Positions 1-7,948 are shown, numbered from the stretch's first letter. The stretch: DNA of 23,023 bases from Myxococcales bacterium (GCA_012513515.1 JAAZCA010000040.1:1-23023); one strand, 5' to 3'. Numbers and translations are program-made. Notes: generated by a model not told the origin, from the letters alone.

Positions 1-30
1 GGACGATTGACCATCGACCAAAACATCAAG

Positions 31-107
31 AAGCTAGAATCTAGAAGTGAGAAGCGAGATTTCTACAGGCGAGGTTTTTCTAGCTTCTAGCCTCTCGCTT
101 CTAGCTT
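31..107. repeat. Inverted pair of heptamer arrays
   Basis: Four 7-bp units of the form AAGCTAG/AATCTAG/AAGTGAG/AAGCGAG occupy 31-58. Four units of the opposite orientation (CTAGCTT, CTAGCCT, CTCGCTT, CTAGCTT) occupy 80-107. The two arrays are near-complementary, so the block can fold into a long imperfect hairpin with a loop of about 21 nt. A shorter run with another unit (ATTGACC/ATCGACC) lies just before, at about 7-20. The layout resembles the heptanucleotide short tandem repeats (STRR) known from cyanobacteria, but the units differ. No coding potential was seen. Confidence 0.8.
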
Positions 108-133
108 CTGTTTTTCCCAGTCACGGTTGTTGT

Positions 134-185
134 GGGGTGACAAGCGCATAGCTTTTAGATGCGCCCTGATTTTTCAGAAGTTACT
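134..185 (+). repeat. Dispersed direct repeat, copy 1
   Basis: This block matches 3271-3332 in the same orientation over almost its whole length. Shared pieces include GCATAGCTTTTAGA, GCCCTGA and TTTTTCAGA-GTTACT. Copy 2 carries about 9 extra bases in the middle and one extra base near the left end. Copy 1 lies about 110 bp beyond the 3' end of radA, between the heptamer arrays and the gene. No ORF is present, and I see no convincing rho-independent terminator for radA here. The rest of 1-294 holds nothing else I can name. Confidence 0.8.
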
Positions 186-294
186 GAATTAAATGGGTAG
201 CGGCTTTTTCAGATCTGCTCCATCTGATGGTTTTACCTTCTGTCGCCAGCCAGCAGGATAATCCGTAGTGCATTGATCGGGGGAGATCCCTTCA

Positions 295-1644
295 TCAAAG
301 CATTTTCAGGCATTGCTCTACGTTTGAGGTGGCAAAGATTTCCATTTTCGTCGCTATCTTGGATTTCAAGTTCGACCTCGGTACGATCGCGCGCCGAAAA
401 CCCATCTTCTCCGCCTCGCGGATTCTCGAATCTATTCCCATCACAGCCCTTACCTCACCGGCAAGCCCCACCTCTCCGATTACCACTGTCTCGTGGTCGA
501 TCGGGCGATTTAGAAAACTGGAATTTATAGCAGCGAGTACGCCGAGGTCTGCTGCAGGTTCGGTTATCCGGACCCCGCCTGCGATGTTTACGAAGATATC
601 GTGTCCTTTTAACTCCAGCCCTTCGGATTTTTCGAGAACCGCGGTGAGAAGCGCCACGCGGTTTCCGTCCACCCCTATCGAGGTGCGGCGCGGTGTTCCA
701 AAGCCGGATGTGGATACGAGAGCCTGCAGTTCGAGTAGCATCGGGCGCGAGCCTTCGAGCGAGGCTACTACCACCGATCCGGAAACTTCTTTCGGTTTTT
801 CGGCGAGAAATATTCCGGAAGGGTTCGGGACCTCTTTGAGTCCTTTGCCAGTCATCTCGAAGACGCCGATCTCATTTGTGGCGCCGAACCTGTTTTTCAT
901 CGTGCGAAGAATTCGAAATGCGTGCCCTCGTTCCCCTTCGAAATAAAGGACCGTGTCGACCATATGTTCCAGAACCTTTGGACCTGCGATGGAACCCTCC
1001 TTGGTCACGTGCCCTACAAGGAATGCCGCGGTCTCGGCCGCCTTGGCGAAGGAAAGTATCTTCGCTGCGCTCTCCCTCACTTGGCTGATTGTTCCCGGCG
1101 CAGATGGCAGGTCGCCTGTGTACATCGTCTGTATTGAATCGATTGCGATTAAGGCGGGTTTTATTTTTCTGAGTTGTTCGACGATCTTCTCGACGCAGTT
1201 TTCTGTTAGCACCGAGAAATTTTTTGGGTCGAGCTCCATGCGTTCGGCGCGCAGCTTTATCTGTGAGGCGCTCTCTTCGCCGGATATGTAGAGAATTTTT
1301 TTCCCCGCGGAAGCGACCTTTGAAAGCGCCTGCATGACGATTGTAGATTTCCCGATTCCTGGATCTCCACCGAGCAGGGTGATCCCTCCGGGGATGAACC
1401 CCGAGCCGAGTGTGCGATCGAGTTCATCTATTCCTGTCGGGATATGCCTCCCCTCCGCTGCCGATATCTGTTCGAGCGTGACGGGGCCGTTGCCCGCTTC
1501 AGCGATGCTAGGACGCCTGGCCTCGACTTCTACCGCTTCTTCGGCGTAGGTGTTCCAGTTGCTGCATTCCGGGCAGCGGCCGATCCATCTCGGCGACTGG
1601 GCCCCGCAGTTTTGGCATGAGAATATCGTCCTTTGTTTTGCCAT
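295..1644 (-). CDS. radA: DNA repair protein RadA
   Basis: RadA is a RecA-like branch-migration ATPase that processes recombination intermediates in the cytoplasm. The protein is 449 aa from the chosen ATG. It has an N-terminal C4 zinc finger (C10, C13, C24, C27), Walker A at 92-101 (GGDPGIGKST), Walker B around LIAIDSIQ, the RadA-specific KNRFG motif near residue 250, and a C-terminal Lon-protease-like domain. Length and domain order are normal. The frame extends 17 codons upstream, but AAAGG sits 8 nt before ATG 1644 and the zinc finger follows at once, so this start is preferred. It lies 32 nt after the rarA stop, so the two are probably cotranscribed. Confidence 0.97.
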   Translation of the reverse strand: MAKQRTIFSCQNCGAQSPRWIGRCPECSNWNTYAEEAVEVEARRPSIAEAGNGPVTLEQISAAEGRHIPTGIDELDRTLGSGFIPGGITLLGGDPGIGKSTIVMQALSKVASAGKKILYISGEESASQIKLRAERMELDPKNFSVLTENCVEKIVEQLRKIKPALIAIDSIQTMYTGDLPSAPGTISQVRESAAKILSFAKAAETAAFLVGHVTKEGSIAGPKVLEHMVDTVLYFEGERGHAFRILRTMKNRFGATNEIGVFEMTGKGLKEVPNPSGIFLAEKPKEVSGSVVVASLEGSRPMLLELQALVSTSGFGTPRRTSIGVDGNRVALLTAVLEKSEGLELKGHDIFVNIAGGVRITEPAADLGVLAAINSSFLNRPIDHETVVIGEVGLAGEVRAVMGIDSRIREAEKMGFRRAIVPRSNLKSKIATKMEIFATSNVEQCLKML

Positions 1645-1676
1645 TTTTTCAACCTTTCGATCAAATAAATTGCGGA

Positions 1677-2984
1677 CTATTTGGATTTTCTCCACGCCTT
1701 GAGTCTTTCGGAGATGACCTTTTCATATCCGTTCAGCGTGGGTTCGTAGTACCTCTTGCCTGATATTTTTTCAGGGAGATATGTTTCATCCTGAACGAAG
1801 TTTCCTTCGTAGTCGTGCGCGTATTTGTAGTTGTCACCGTAGCCGAGTTCTTTCATGAGCTTTGTGGGGGCGTTTCTCAGATGTTTGGGCGTCGGAAGTG
1901 CGCCGCATTCATGCACATCGGCGAGGGCGCGCTTGTAGGAGATGTAGCTTGCGTTGCTCTTCGGTGCACTAGCCAGATATGTGGCACATTGTGCGAGGGG
2001 GATCCACCCCTCCGGCATCCCGACGAAACTGTAGGACTGCATGCAGGAAATTGCGATCTGTACCGCGTGAGGATCGGCGTTACTGACATCCTCGCTGGCG
2101 AAGATGACCATCCTGCGGGCTACGAATAGAGGGTCTTCTCCGGCATCAAGCATCCTCGCCAGATAGTAGACTGCCGCGTCCGGATCGCTGCCGCGCATGC
2201 TCTTTATGAATGCGCTGATGACGTTGTAATGTTCCTCACCCTTTTTGTCGTAGAGAAGGCTCTTCTTCTGAACGGCGTCTTCGACTATTTTGAGCGTGAT
2301 CTTTCTTCGCGGCCTTGCGGTTCTGGCGAGATCGGAGGAGATTTCAAGGGTATTTAACGCGCGCCTAGCATCTCCATCGGCACCTGCGGCGACGAAGGAG
2401 ATGGCATCGTCATCTATCGATAATTTTTCCTCCCCGAGTCCGCGTTCCACATCGGAGATTGTAAGCCTTATCAGTGATTCGATCTCTTCGTTTGATATCT
2501 TCTCCAGCACATAAACCTTCGTCCTGGAGAGGAGGGGGGCTATCACTTCGAACGAGGGGTTTTCGGTGGTTGATCCGATCAGCGTTATCGTGCCGTCTTC
2601 CACGTGAGGGAGAAGGGCATCTTGCTGAGCCTTGTTCCACCTGTGGATCTCATCGACGAAGAGTATGCTCGATTCCCCCTGCAAAGATCTTGCCGACTGC
2701 GCCTCGCGGATCACCTCGCGAAGCTCTCCGACCCCCGATAGAACCGCCGATAGATGAAAAAATTTTGCCTTCGTCTTTCTTGCGATGATACGCGCGAGAG
2801 TTGTTTTTCCGGTGCCAGGGGGGCCCCAGAATATGACCGACGGAATCGAATCGGACTCAATGAGGCTGGTTAATGGCTTTCCCTTGCCTATGAGATGTTT
2901 CTGCCCTACAACTTCATCGATGGATCTTGGGCGCATCCGCTCAGCTAGGGGTTTTTTCTTCGATTTTTTAAAAAGGCCATCCAT
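1677..2984 (-). CDS. rarA: Replication-associated recombination protein RarA (MgsA)
   Basis: RarA is a AAA+ ATPase of the clamp-loader clade that acts at stalled replication forks. From ATG 2984 the protein is 435 aa. Walker A is GPPGTGKT at 54-61, Walker B ends in D111-E112, sensor 1 is GSTTENPSFE, and the arginine finger lies in SRT (R154). The MgsA-type C-terminal oligomerisation region follows (EDPLFVARRMVIFASED, then the GALPTPKHLRNAPT stretch). A GTG at 3014 would add 10 residues. Neither start has a good Shine-Dalgarno sequence, so ATG 2984 is chosen on family homology. It is the first gene of a two-gene minus-strand unit with radA. Confidence 0.96.
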   Translation of the reverse strand: MDGLFKKSKKKPLAERMRPRSIDEVVGQKHLIGKGKPLTSLIESDSIPSVIFWGPPGTGKTTLARIIARKTKAKFFHLSAVLSGVGELREVIREAQSARSLQGESSILFVDEIHRWNKAQQDALLPHVEDGTITLIGSTTENPSFEVIAPLLSRTKVYVLEKISNEEIESLIRLTISDVERGLGEEKLSIDDDAISFVAAGADGDARRALNTLEISSDLARTARPRRKITLKIVEDAVQKKSLLYDKKGEEHYNVISAFIKSMRGSDPDAAVYYLARMLDAGEDPLFVARRMVIFASEDVSNADPHAVQIAISCMQSYSFVGMPEGWIPLAQCATYLASAPKSNASYISYKRALADVHECGALPTPKHLRNAPTKLMKELGYGDNYKYAHDYEGNFVQDETYLPEKISGKRYYEPTLNGYEKVISERLKAWRKSK

Positions 2985-3013
2985 GCTTGCAGAATAAGCA
3001 CGCCTCAAGTTCA

Positions 3014-3075
3014 CTTTTCAAGAGGTTAATTTATGGAGGAGCCGGAGGAAGCTTTATAAGGAATCTCTGAAAAGC
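3014..3075. repeat. Inverted pair related to the dispersed repeat end
   Basis: CTTTTCAAGAGGTTAA at 3014-3029 resembles the right end of the dispersed repeat (TTTTTCAGAGGTTACT). A second copy in reverse orientation is at about 3057-3074, which reads on the minus strand as CTTTTCAGAGATTCCTT. The pair frames 30-odd bases just upstream of rarA. This looks like a decayed palindromic element. It may overlap the rarA promoter, but I cannot identify that promoter with confidence. Confidence 0.45.
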
Positions 3076-3097
3076 TAGCTGTAACAATAACTTCGCC

Positions 3098-3164
3098 CAT
3101 GGACAATTGACCAAAGTACTAGTGCGCAGTTGGTCAATGGTCCATTGTCAATCGTCATCGGTCA
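3098..3164. repeat. Heptamer array with inverted partner
   Basis: Five 7-bp units run from 3130 to 3164: TTGGTCA, ATGGTCC, ATTGTCA, ATCGTCA, TCGGTCA. A partly complementary stretch at 3098-3114 matches the reverse complement of the first units at about 15 of 17 positions. The block can therefore form a stem with a loop of roughly 15 nt. The architecture is the same as at 31-107, with a different unit. The unit resembles the short run at 7-20. Confidence 0.75.
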
Positions 3165-3270
3165 GACGGTTGCGGAGGGGGTCGAATCCTGATCGCTGAT
3201 CCTTGATCAGCATTTTATAAGCTTATATTCGAAAATATCGTTATTAAGATTAAGATGAAGATTAGGATTC
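3165..3270. other. Gene-free spacer with small palindrome and hexamer run
   Basis: This is the rest of the gap between rarA and the HTH gene. CTGATC-CTT-GATCAG (3196-3210) is a perfect 6-bp stem with a 3-nt loop. A loose run of GATTAA/GATGAA hexamers follows at about 3244-3268. It then joins the dispersed repeat at 3271. No reading frame with coding character or RNA gene was recognised. Confidence 0.5.
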
Positions 3271-3332
3271 GGGGATGACAAACGCATAGCTTTTAGAGGT
3301 GCCCTGAATTTGCTGATTTTTCAGAGGTTACT
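3271..3332 (+). repeat. Dispersed direct repeat, copy 2 (at truncated gene end)
   Basis: This copy matches 134-185 (shared GCATAGCTTTTAGA, GCCCTGA and TTTTTCAGA-GTTACT) with about 9 extra bases in its centre. Its right end coincides to within 2 bp with the stop codon of the HTH gene at 3331-3333. Both copies lie just beyond the 3' end of a minus-strand gene. Together they bracket the block of rarA and radA. Confidence 0.8.
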
Positions 3333-3576
3333 AACAGATAATAGCCTCTTCGTCGTTGTCGATTATCAGTAGGCTCTTTTCGGTGAGTTTACCTTCCGGT
3401 ATCGGAATCCTGTAGGATTCGACGAATCTAACCATCTCCTCCGGTAGAATTCTGCGGTGTCCTCCGGCGGTGACATAGGCCCTTAGCTTCCCCTCCTTGA
3501 CCCAGTTGATTATGGTAGTCCGGTGTACTCCGCATAGCTGCGCGACCTGATTGGTAGATAGCGCTTTCTTAGCCAT
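3331..3576 (-). pseudogene. Excisionase-type HTH protein, truncated before its receiver domain
   Basis: This is an 81-aa protein from ATG 3576, which has GGGAGG 4 nt upstream; the TTG start at 3588 would lie inside that ribosome site. Residues 8-43 form a MerR/excisionase-like HTH (TNQVAQLCGVHRTTIINWV, then the AGGHRRI wing). After a short linker, residues 68-79 read SLLIIDNDEEAI, which looks like the first beta strand and acidic pocket of a response-regulator receiver domain. Known HTH_17-receiver proteins continue for about 110 more residues. Here the frame stops three residues later, exactly where the dispersed repeat begins. It may still make a DNA-binding stub. It is divergent from recN. 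The HTH call is firm; the truncation is inferred. Confidence 0.7.
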
Positions 3577-3663
3577 CGTTCCTCCCAAATTTGCCAGAAG
3601 TCATGTTCGCTAAAAAGCTTATCGCGCCTTTCCCGTTTAGCAAGCAAATGTTGTAATTGTAGT

Positions 3664-3672
3664 ATTATATCA
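3664..3672 (-). promoter_or_regulatory. Extended -10 promoter for the HTH gene
   Basis: On the minus strand this reads TGATATAAT, a perfect -10 hexamer with the TGn extension. No good -35 is present at 17 nt, which fits an extended -10 promoter. Transcription would start near 3657 and leave a leader of about 80 nt before ATG 3576. Confidence 0.5.
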
Positions 3673-3810
3673 AATATGCCAAATGCGTTTTTACGACTCA
3701 TATTAGCATGGAAGATGATGTCATTTTGAGGTGCGAGTTTTTGGGCTATTTTGATCCTAGGCAGTCAAATAACCATCCTGTCTTTTATCGTCTGATCGCA
3801 GCAGTGGACA

Positions 3811-3816
3811 TATAAT
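3811..3816 (+). promoter_or_regulatory. -10 element of the recN promoter
   Basis: A perfect TATAAT lies 27 nt before ATG 3843. The 17-nt-spaced -35 region (about 3788-3793) is poor. The expected start of transcription is near 3823-3825, so the leader would be about 18-20 nt, or none if the GTG at 3825 is used. No LexA-like palindrome was recognised next to it. Confidence 0.5.
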
Positions 3817-3842
3817 TACAACCCGTGTTAGATCGCACACCC

Positions 3843-5537
3843 ATGCTTTGTTCGATTCACATAAAGGACTTTGCCATCATCGATGAGCTGGAGGTCTCTT
3901 TTGCCCCCGGGCTCAATATGATGACCGGCGAGACCGGCGCGGGAAAGACGATCATAGTTGAGGCGATAAACCTCGTGCTAGGAGGTCGGGCTCAGAGCGA
4001 TCTCGTGCGCCATGGAAGTGAGAAGGCCTCGGTCACCGCGGTATTCGACATCTCGGCCTGCGACTCTTTTCTCCTTTCCGAACTCTCCGCCATGGGTGTG
4101 TCTCCTTCCGATGAGCTGATCGTTCACAGGATCGTTGGGGGGGCGGGAAAGGGGAAAATTTCCATCAATGGAATTCCTGTTACCGGGGGGATGCTTAAAA
4201 ATATAGCGGAAAGGCTGGTCGATGTTTCGAGTCAGCATGAGCATCAGCTTTTGCTCGATAGCGAGAGGCATGCGGAGATCGTTGACTCCTACGGAAATCA
4301 TCATGAAGAGCTATCCGCATACCGTGGGATTCATCGCATGCACGCAGAGGCGACATCGCGGCTGCGAACATTGGAGAAGAGCGGTTGTGAGGCCAAGGAT
4401 AAGCTGGATTTTTTTAAGTTCCAACTGGGCGAGCTGGAGTCGGCCGATATCAGGCCCGGTGAGGATGCCGAGCTGGAATCGCTGAGGTCGAGGCTGAAGC
4501 ACTCCGTGGTTCTCGAGGAAAAAATGCGCGGCGCTCAAAACCTTTTATATGAAGGGGCTCAATCCGCCATCGAAGCGGTTGGGACCTCGATGCGAATGCT
4601 GGATGAGTGCACGAGATACGACGAGTCGATATCTGCGCTGCGCGAGGGGCTGGTGCGCGCGCATGCCGAGGTAGAGGATGTTGCGCGCGAAATTTCGAAG
4701 TATATCTCTTCGCTCGATTCCGATCCTCAGCGCCTTGAGGAGGTGGAGGAGAGGATTCATCTTATCCGTAGTCTTGTCAAAAAACACGGGGGTTCGCTGG
4801 AGGAATGTCTGGCGAAAGTGGATTTTCTCAGGGAAGAGATATATTCGATAGATAATTTTGACGAGAGGATCGCTGAGCTGCGTTCGGAGGTTGAGGAGCT
4901 TTCCAGGAAACGGCGCGTAGCGGCGAAAGTTCTCAGTGTCGTCCGTGTTGCATCCTCCGCAAGAATGAGCAAAGCGATCGCCTCCGAACTTTCCGAGCTC
5001 GGGATGTCGAAGACGAGTTTTATGGTGGAGGTCAGAAACCGCGATGAGGAGCTTTGGGATGAAAATGGCGGAGATGCTGTGGAATTTCTTCTTGCGCCGA
5101 ACGTCGGTGAACCGATGATGCCACTCGCCAAAATAGCATCGGGAGGGGAGCTTTCAAGGGTCATGCTGGCCGTAAAATCGGCGCTTTCCGAACGCGGAAA
5201 TCCGACGGCAACATCCATATTCGATGAGGTGGACAGCGGCATCGGAGGCAGGGTGGCCGATGTGGTGGGGAAAAAACTCAAGAAGGTTTCCAGAAACAAA
5301 CAGGTCATATGTATTACGCACCTGCCGCAGGTAGCCGTCTATGGCGATGCCCACATCAGGATTGCCAAGGGAGTAAAAAAGGGGAGAACGGTCACCTCGC
5401 TATCTACCCTTAAAGATGCTGAAAGGGTGGATGAAATTGCACGGATGCTGGGCGGCGAAAAGATAACCGAGGCGACGATCGCTCATGCAAGCGAGATGTT
5501 TCGGTCGGCTTCGCGAAGTCAGTCTGGAGGAAAATAG
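3843..5537 (+). CDS. recN: DNA repair protein RecN
   Basis: RecN is an SMC-like ATPase that acts early in double-strand-break repair. The protein is 564 aa from ATG 3843. The N-terminal ABC half begins in the usual way (MLCSIHIKDFAIIDELEV) with Walker A GETGAGKT at 29-36. A long charged middle with coiled-coil character follows. The C-terminal half has the signature ASGGELSR (432-439) and Walker B/D-loop IFDEVDSGIGGR with D461-E462. A GTG at 3825 would add six residues (MLDRTP); homology favours the ATG, though neither has a Shine-Dalgarno sequence. The stop shares one base with the start of tldE. Confidence 0.97.
   Translation: MLCSIHIKDFAIIDELEVSFAPGLNMMTGETGAGKTIIVEAINLVLGGRAQSDLVRHGSEKASVTAVFDISACDSFLLSELSAMGVSPSDELIVHRIVGGAGKGKISINGIPVTGGMLKNIAERLVDVSSQHEHQLLLDSERHAEIVDSYGNHHEELSAYRGIHRMHAEATSRLRTLEKSGCEAKDKLDFFKFQLGELESADIRPGEDAELESLRSRLKHSVVLEEKMRGAQNLLYEGAQSAIEAVGTSMRMLDECTRYDESISALREGLVRAHAEVEDVAREISKYISSLDSDPQRLEEVEERIHLIRSLVKKHGGSLEECLAKVDFLREEIYSIDNFDERIAELRSEVEELSRKRRVAAKVLSVVRVASSARMSKAIASELSELGMSKTSFMVEVRNRDEELWDENGGDAVEFLLAPNVGEPMMPLAKIASGGELSRVMLAVKSALSERGNPTATSIFDEVDSGIGGRVADVVGKKLKKVSRNKQVICITHLPQVAVYGDAHIRIAKGVKKGRTVTSLSTLKDAERVDEIARMLGGEKITEATIAHASEMFRSASRSQSGGK
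5526..5530 (+). promoter_or_regulatory. Strong ribosome site fixing the tldE GTG start
   Basis: GGAGG ends 6 nt before GTG 5537, inside the last codons of recN. The recN stop and the tldE start overlap as TAGTG. This supports translational coupling and the unusual GTG start. Confidence 0.8.
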
Positions 5538-6874
5538 TGGATTTGGAACCAGTAGTTGAAGAGGCCTTCGCGAGGCTCGAGGAGGAAGGGGTTGACGCCT
5601 TCGAGGTCGCCGGAATTTCTGAGCAGACGCTCTCGGTTGAGGCTAAGAGACAGATGGTCGAATCTTTCGAGAGGTCTTTATCCGCAGGGATTGCTCTGAG
5701 GGTCGTTTATAGAAAAAGGCTCGGATGGTCATCCACGATGGACCTTTCCTCGCCGGAGATCAAAAAGGCGGTGAAAAGCGCGGTGGATTCCGCCAAATTT
5801 TCCGCCGAAACGAAAGAGGCGGTGATCGCTTCTCCGCAGGTTCCTTCCGGCGATTTTGCGGAGAGGGTAGGGCGCTCCTTTTCGGAAATTTCCGATGATG
5901 ACAAGATTGACCTTGCCCTCTCGCTCGAGAGTGCCGCGATAGCTTCGGACAGCAGGATATCAAGAGTTCGTTCGCCGAGGTACGAAGAGGTTACATCCGC
6001 TGTCTTCATCAGAAATTCAAATGGCATCTCTGCCAGCGGAAGGCGTTCGATGGCGTATCTGACCCTTCAGGCCATAGCGACCGATAAAGGGGGGTCTGAA
6101 TCTTCGTACGAAATTGGTTTCTCACCGCGTTTCGAGGACCTCGAACCCAAGGCGGTTGCCGCAAGCGCTGCCGCCCGTGCGATAAGGAAGCTTGGTTCTC
6201 GGGGAATGAACAGCGCGTTTCTTCCGGCGGTTTTTGAAAATCGTGCGGCGGCTTCGCTGCTAGGTGTTCTTGCGCCGGCATTTTTTGCCGACAACGTGCA
6301 ACGCAACAAGTCGCCTGTGGCAAAGCGAAAAGGTGAAATGGTATACAGCGAGCTCATAGATATAATCGACGATGGTCTCCTGCCCGGTGGGTTCGCTTCC
6401 TTCCCCTTTGATGGAGAGGGAATCCCTTCTCAGAAAACTACAATTGTGCACGGGGGGAGAATCGTCAGCTGGCTCTACGATGGACCAAGGGCCGCGATAG
6501 ATGGCGCGAAATCTACGGGTAACTGCCGCAGGACAGGGATAGTCAAGACGCCATCGATAGGTGTGACCAACTGCTTTATAAAGGCGGGGAGCTCTTCGCT
6601 CAAGTCGATGGTATCATCCGCGAAGAAGGGACTATTCGTTACGGATCTTCTCGGAGTGCATACGGCGAATCCCATTACGGGGGATTTTTCCCTCGGCGCG
6701 GAGGGAATAGCCATCGAGGACGGGGTTCTCGATAGCCCGGTCAGAGGCATAACCATCGCCGGAAATGTTCATGACATCTTCAGGGATGTCGTCGCAGTTG
6801 GGAACGACTTCGTTCAGAAGGGGGCTTATGCTTCTCCCTCCATCATGGTCAAATCCATCTCCATAGGAGGATAA
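5537..6874 (+). CDS. pmbA: TldD/PmbA family protein, TldE (PmbA) type
   Basis: TldE is the partner subunit of the TldD/TldE metalloprotease, known for cleaving unfolded or modified peptides in the cytoplasm. The protein is 445 aa, the usual length. The N-terminal half has the family's stretch starting from EVAGISEQTLSVEAKRQMVESF. The C-terminal half has the conserved DGLLPGGFASFPFDGEG region, the CRRTG segment and the closing GNVHDIFRDVVAVGND. The catalytic HExxxH of TldD is absent, which identifies the non-catalytic TldE arm. No tldD is in the window, so the partner must be elsewhere if the complex is made. Coupled to recN, with no known functional link. Confidence 0.92.
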   Translation: MDLEPVVEEAFARLEEEGVDAFEVAGISEQTLSVEAKRQMVESFERSLSAGIALRVVYRKRLGWSSTMDLSSPEIKKAVKSAVDSAKFSAETKEAVIASPQVPSGDFAERVGRSFSEISDDDKIDLALSLESAAIASDSRISRVRSPRYEEVTSAVFIRNSNGISASGRRSMAYLTLQAIATDKGGSESSYEIGFSPRFEDLEPKAVAASAAARAIRKLGSRGMNSAFLPAVFENRAAASLLGVLAPAFFADNVQRNKSPVAKRKGEMVYSELIDIIDDGLLPGGFASFPFDGEGIPSQKTTIVHGGRIVSWLYDGPRAAIDGAKSTGNCRRTGIVKTPSIGVTNCFIKAGSSSLKSMVSSAKKGLFVTDLLGVHTANPITGDFSLGAEGIAIEDGVLDSPVRGITIAGNVHDIFRDVVAVGNDFVQKGAYASPSIMVKSISIGG

Positions 6875-6982
6875 AAATTTTTTCTTTTCAAGTAGTTCAA
6901 AGCAAATTAGTATCGCCCAGCGAGTTATGGGGCTGCGCAGCTTGACTTGATGCGTCAGCCGATCTTTTTTGGAGCTTTTTGA

Positions 6983-7801
6983 ATGCGTATTTCATCTTTC
7001 GGAATGTCCGACGTCGGCATGCGCCGCGAAAAAAACGAGGACAGCTTTCTCGTCAATGACGATGCGATGCTCTATGCCGTCGCCGACGGAATGGGCGGCC
7101 ACCTGGGCGGCGATATAGCCAGCAAAATAGCGGCGCAGACGATCAACGAGGTCATTGTGGCGCTTAACTCTGATCCTGAAGCGCTTCTTCAGCGCGAGGG
7201 GCTTTCATTCAAACCGGGTGAATACCAAGGCTACCTTCGCTATGCGATCCGTCTTGCGAGTCAGAAAATCTTCGAAAAATCAAAATCCGATCCCAACCTG
7301 AAGGGGATGGGCACAACCGCCGTAGCTCTCCTTTTAAGGAATAAGAAGGCTTACATAGCAAACGTTGGCGATTCAAGGGTGTACCGAATTCGCGGCGGTG
7401 AGATAGTGCAGATCACCAAGGACCATTCTCTGGTGGCCGAGCAGATCCGCGCCGGAATCATAACAGACGACGATGCCCGGATTCACAGATTTAAGAATAT
7501 AATCACGAGGTCGGTGGGTTTTCAGGAGGATGTCGAGGCAGATATCGATATAAGGGTGATACGCGCCGGTGATATGTTTGCGCTCTGTTCCGATGGCTTG
7601 AGCAATATGCTGAGGGATCATGAAATTCGCGATGTTGTGGTCAATAACACCCTTCAGGCTTCCTGCAGCAGGCTTATAGATATAGCGAATGCACGGGGTG
7701 GGGATGACAATATCACGGTGGTCTTGGCTAGGATCGAAAGCGTTGAAGATCTGCCCGATCTTGAGACCGAACCCCTGCTCGACGAGCCAGCGGCCGAATA
7801 A
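6983..7801 (+). CDS. PP2C-family Ser/Thr protein phosphatase
   Basis: This is a soluble, metal-dependent phosphatase of the PPM/Stp/PppA type that removes phosphate from Ser/Thr. The protein is 272 aa, a single catalytic domain with a short acidic tail. Motifs in order: NEDSF (18-22), the metal-binding DGMGGH (D35-H40), KGMGTTAVALL, ANVGDSRVYRIRGG, FALCSDGLSNML (D204) and GGDDNITVV (D241, D242). All metal-binding acids look present. ATG 6983 has GGAG 8 nt upstream. No kinase gene is in the window. Three FHA domains, the classical phospho-threonine readers, are encoded 6-11 kb downstream, which suggests but does not prove a common pathway. Confidence 0.95.
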   Translation: MRISSFGMSDVGMRREKNEDSFLVNDDAMLYAVADGMGGHLGGDIASKIAAQTINEVIVALNSDPEALLQREGLSFKPGEYQGYLRYAIRLASQKIFEKSKSDPNLKGMGTTAVALLLRNKKAYIANVGDSRVYRIRGGEIVQITKDHSLVAEQIRAGIITDDDARIHRFKNIITRSVGFQEDVEADIDIRVIRAGDMFALCSDGLSNMLRDHEIRDVVVNNTLQASCSRLIDIANARGGDDNITVVLARIESVEDLPDLETEPLLDEPAAE

Positions 7802-7850
7802 ATGTTGATTTATCCACCTAATTATCTGTTTTTTAAGGAGTTTCAAAGGG

Positions 7851-7880
7851 TTGACAGGCATGACTCGTTGTGTTAGCTAT
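7851..7880 (+). promoter_or_regulatory. Possible promoter upstream of the M23 gene
   Basis: TTGACA at 7851-7856 is a perfect -35 hexamer in the 147-nt gap between the phosphatase and the peptidase gene. The -10 is unclear: TATACG at 7878-7883 is 21 nt away and the sequences at 16-18 nt are poor. The gap also contains T-rich stretches but no clear terminator. Confidence 0.35.
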
Positions 7881-7948
7881 ACGATGTTTTTTTGTAACTA
7901 ATTGATTCTATTCGCGTTTTCCAACTAATAATAGCTGAGAGAGGTTTT

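Noticed and set aside
209-227. Hairpin TCAGAT...ATCTGA as radA terminator
   Set aside because: The T-runs flanking it are on the plus strand, whereas radA is transcribed on the minus strand. The stem is only 6 bp.
329-946. Plus-strand frame opposite radA
   Set aside because: Antisense shadow; the radA protein is continuous and strongly conserved here.
3510-3701. Minus-strand frame overlapping the HTH gene
   Set aside because: The HTH frame has the good ribosome site and a recognisable domain; this one has neither.
5537-6874. TldD identity for the protease-like gene
   Set aside because: The HExxxH zinc motif of TldD is missing, so the TldE/PmbA arm fits better.
6937-6970. Possible terminator after tldE (GCTTGAC...GTCAGC followed by T-run)
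   Set aside because: The stem is short and contains a bulge. The T-run is real but the fold is too weak to call.
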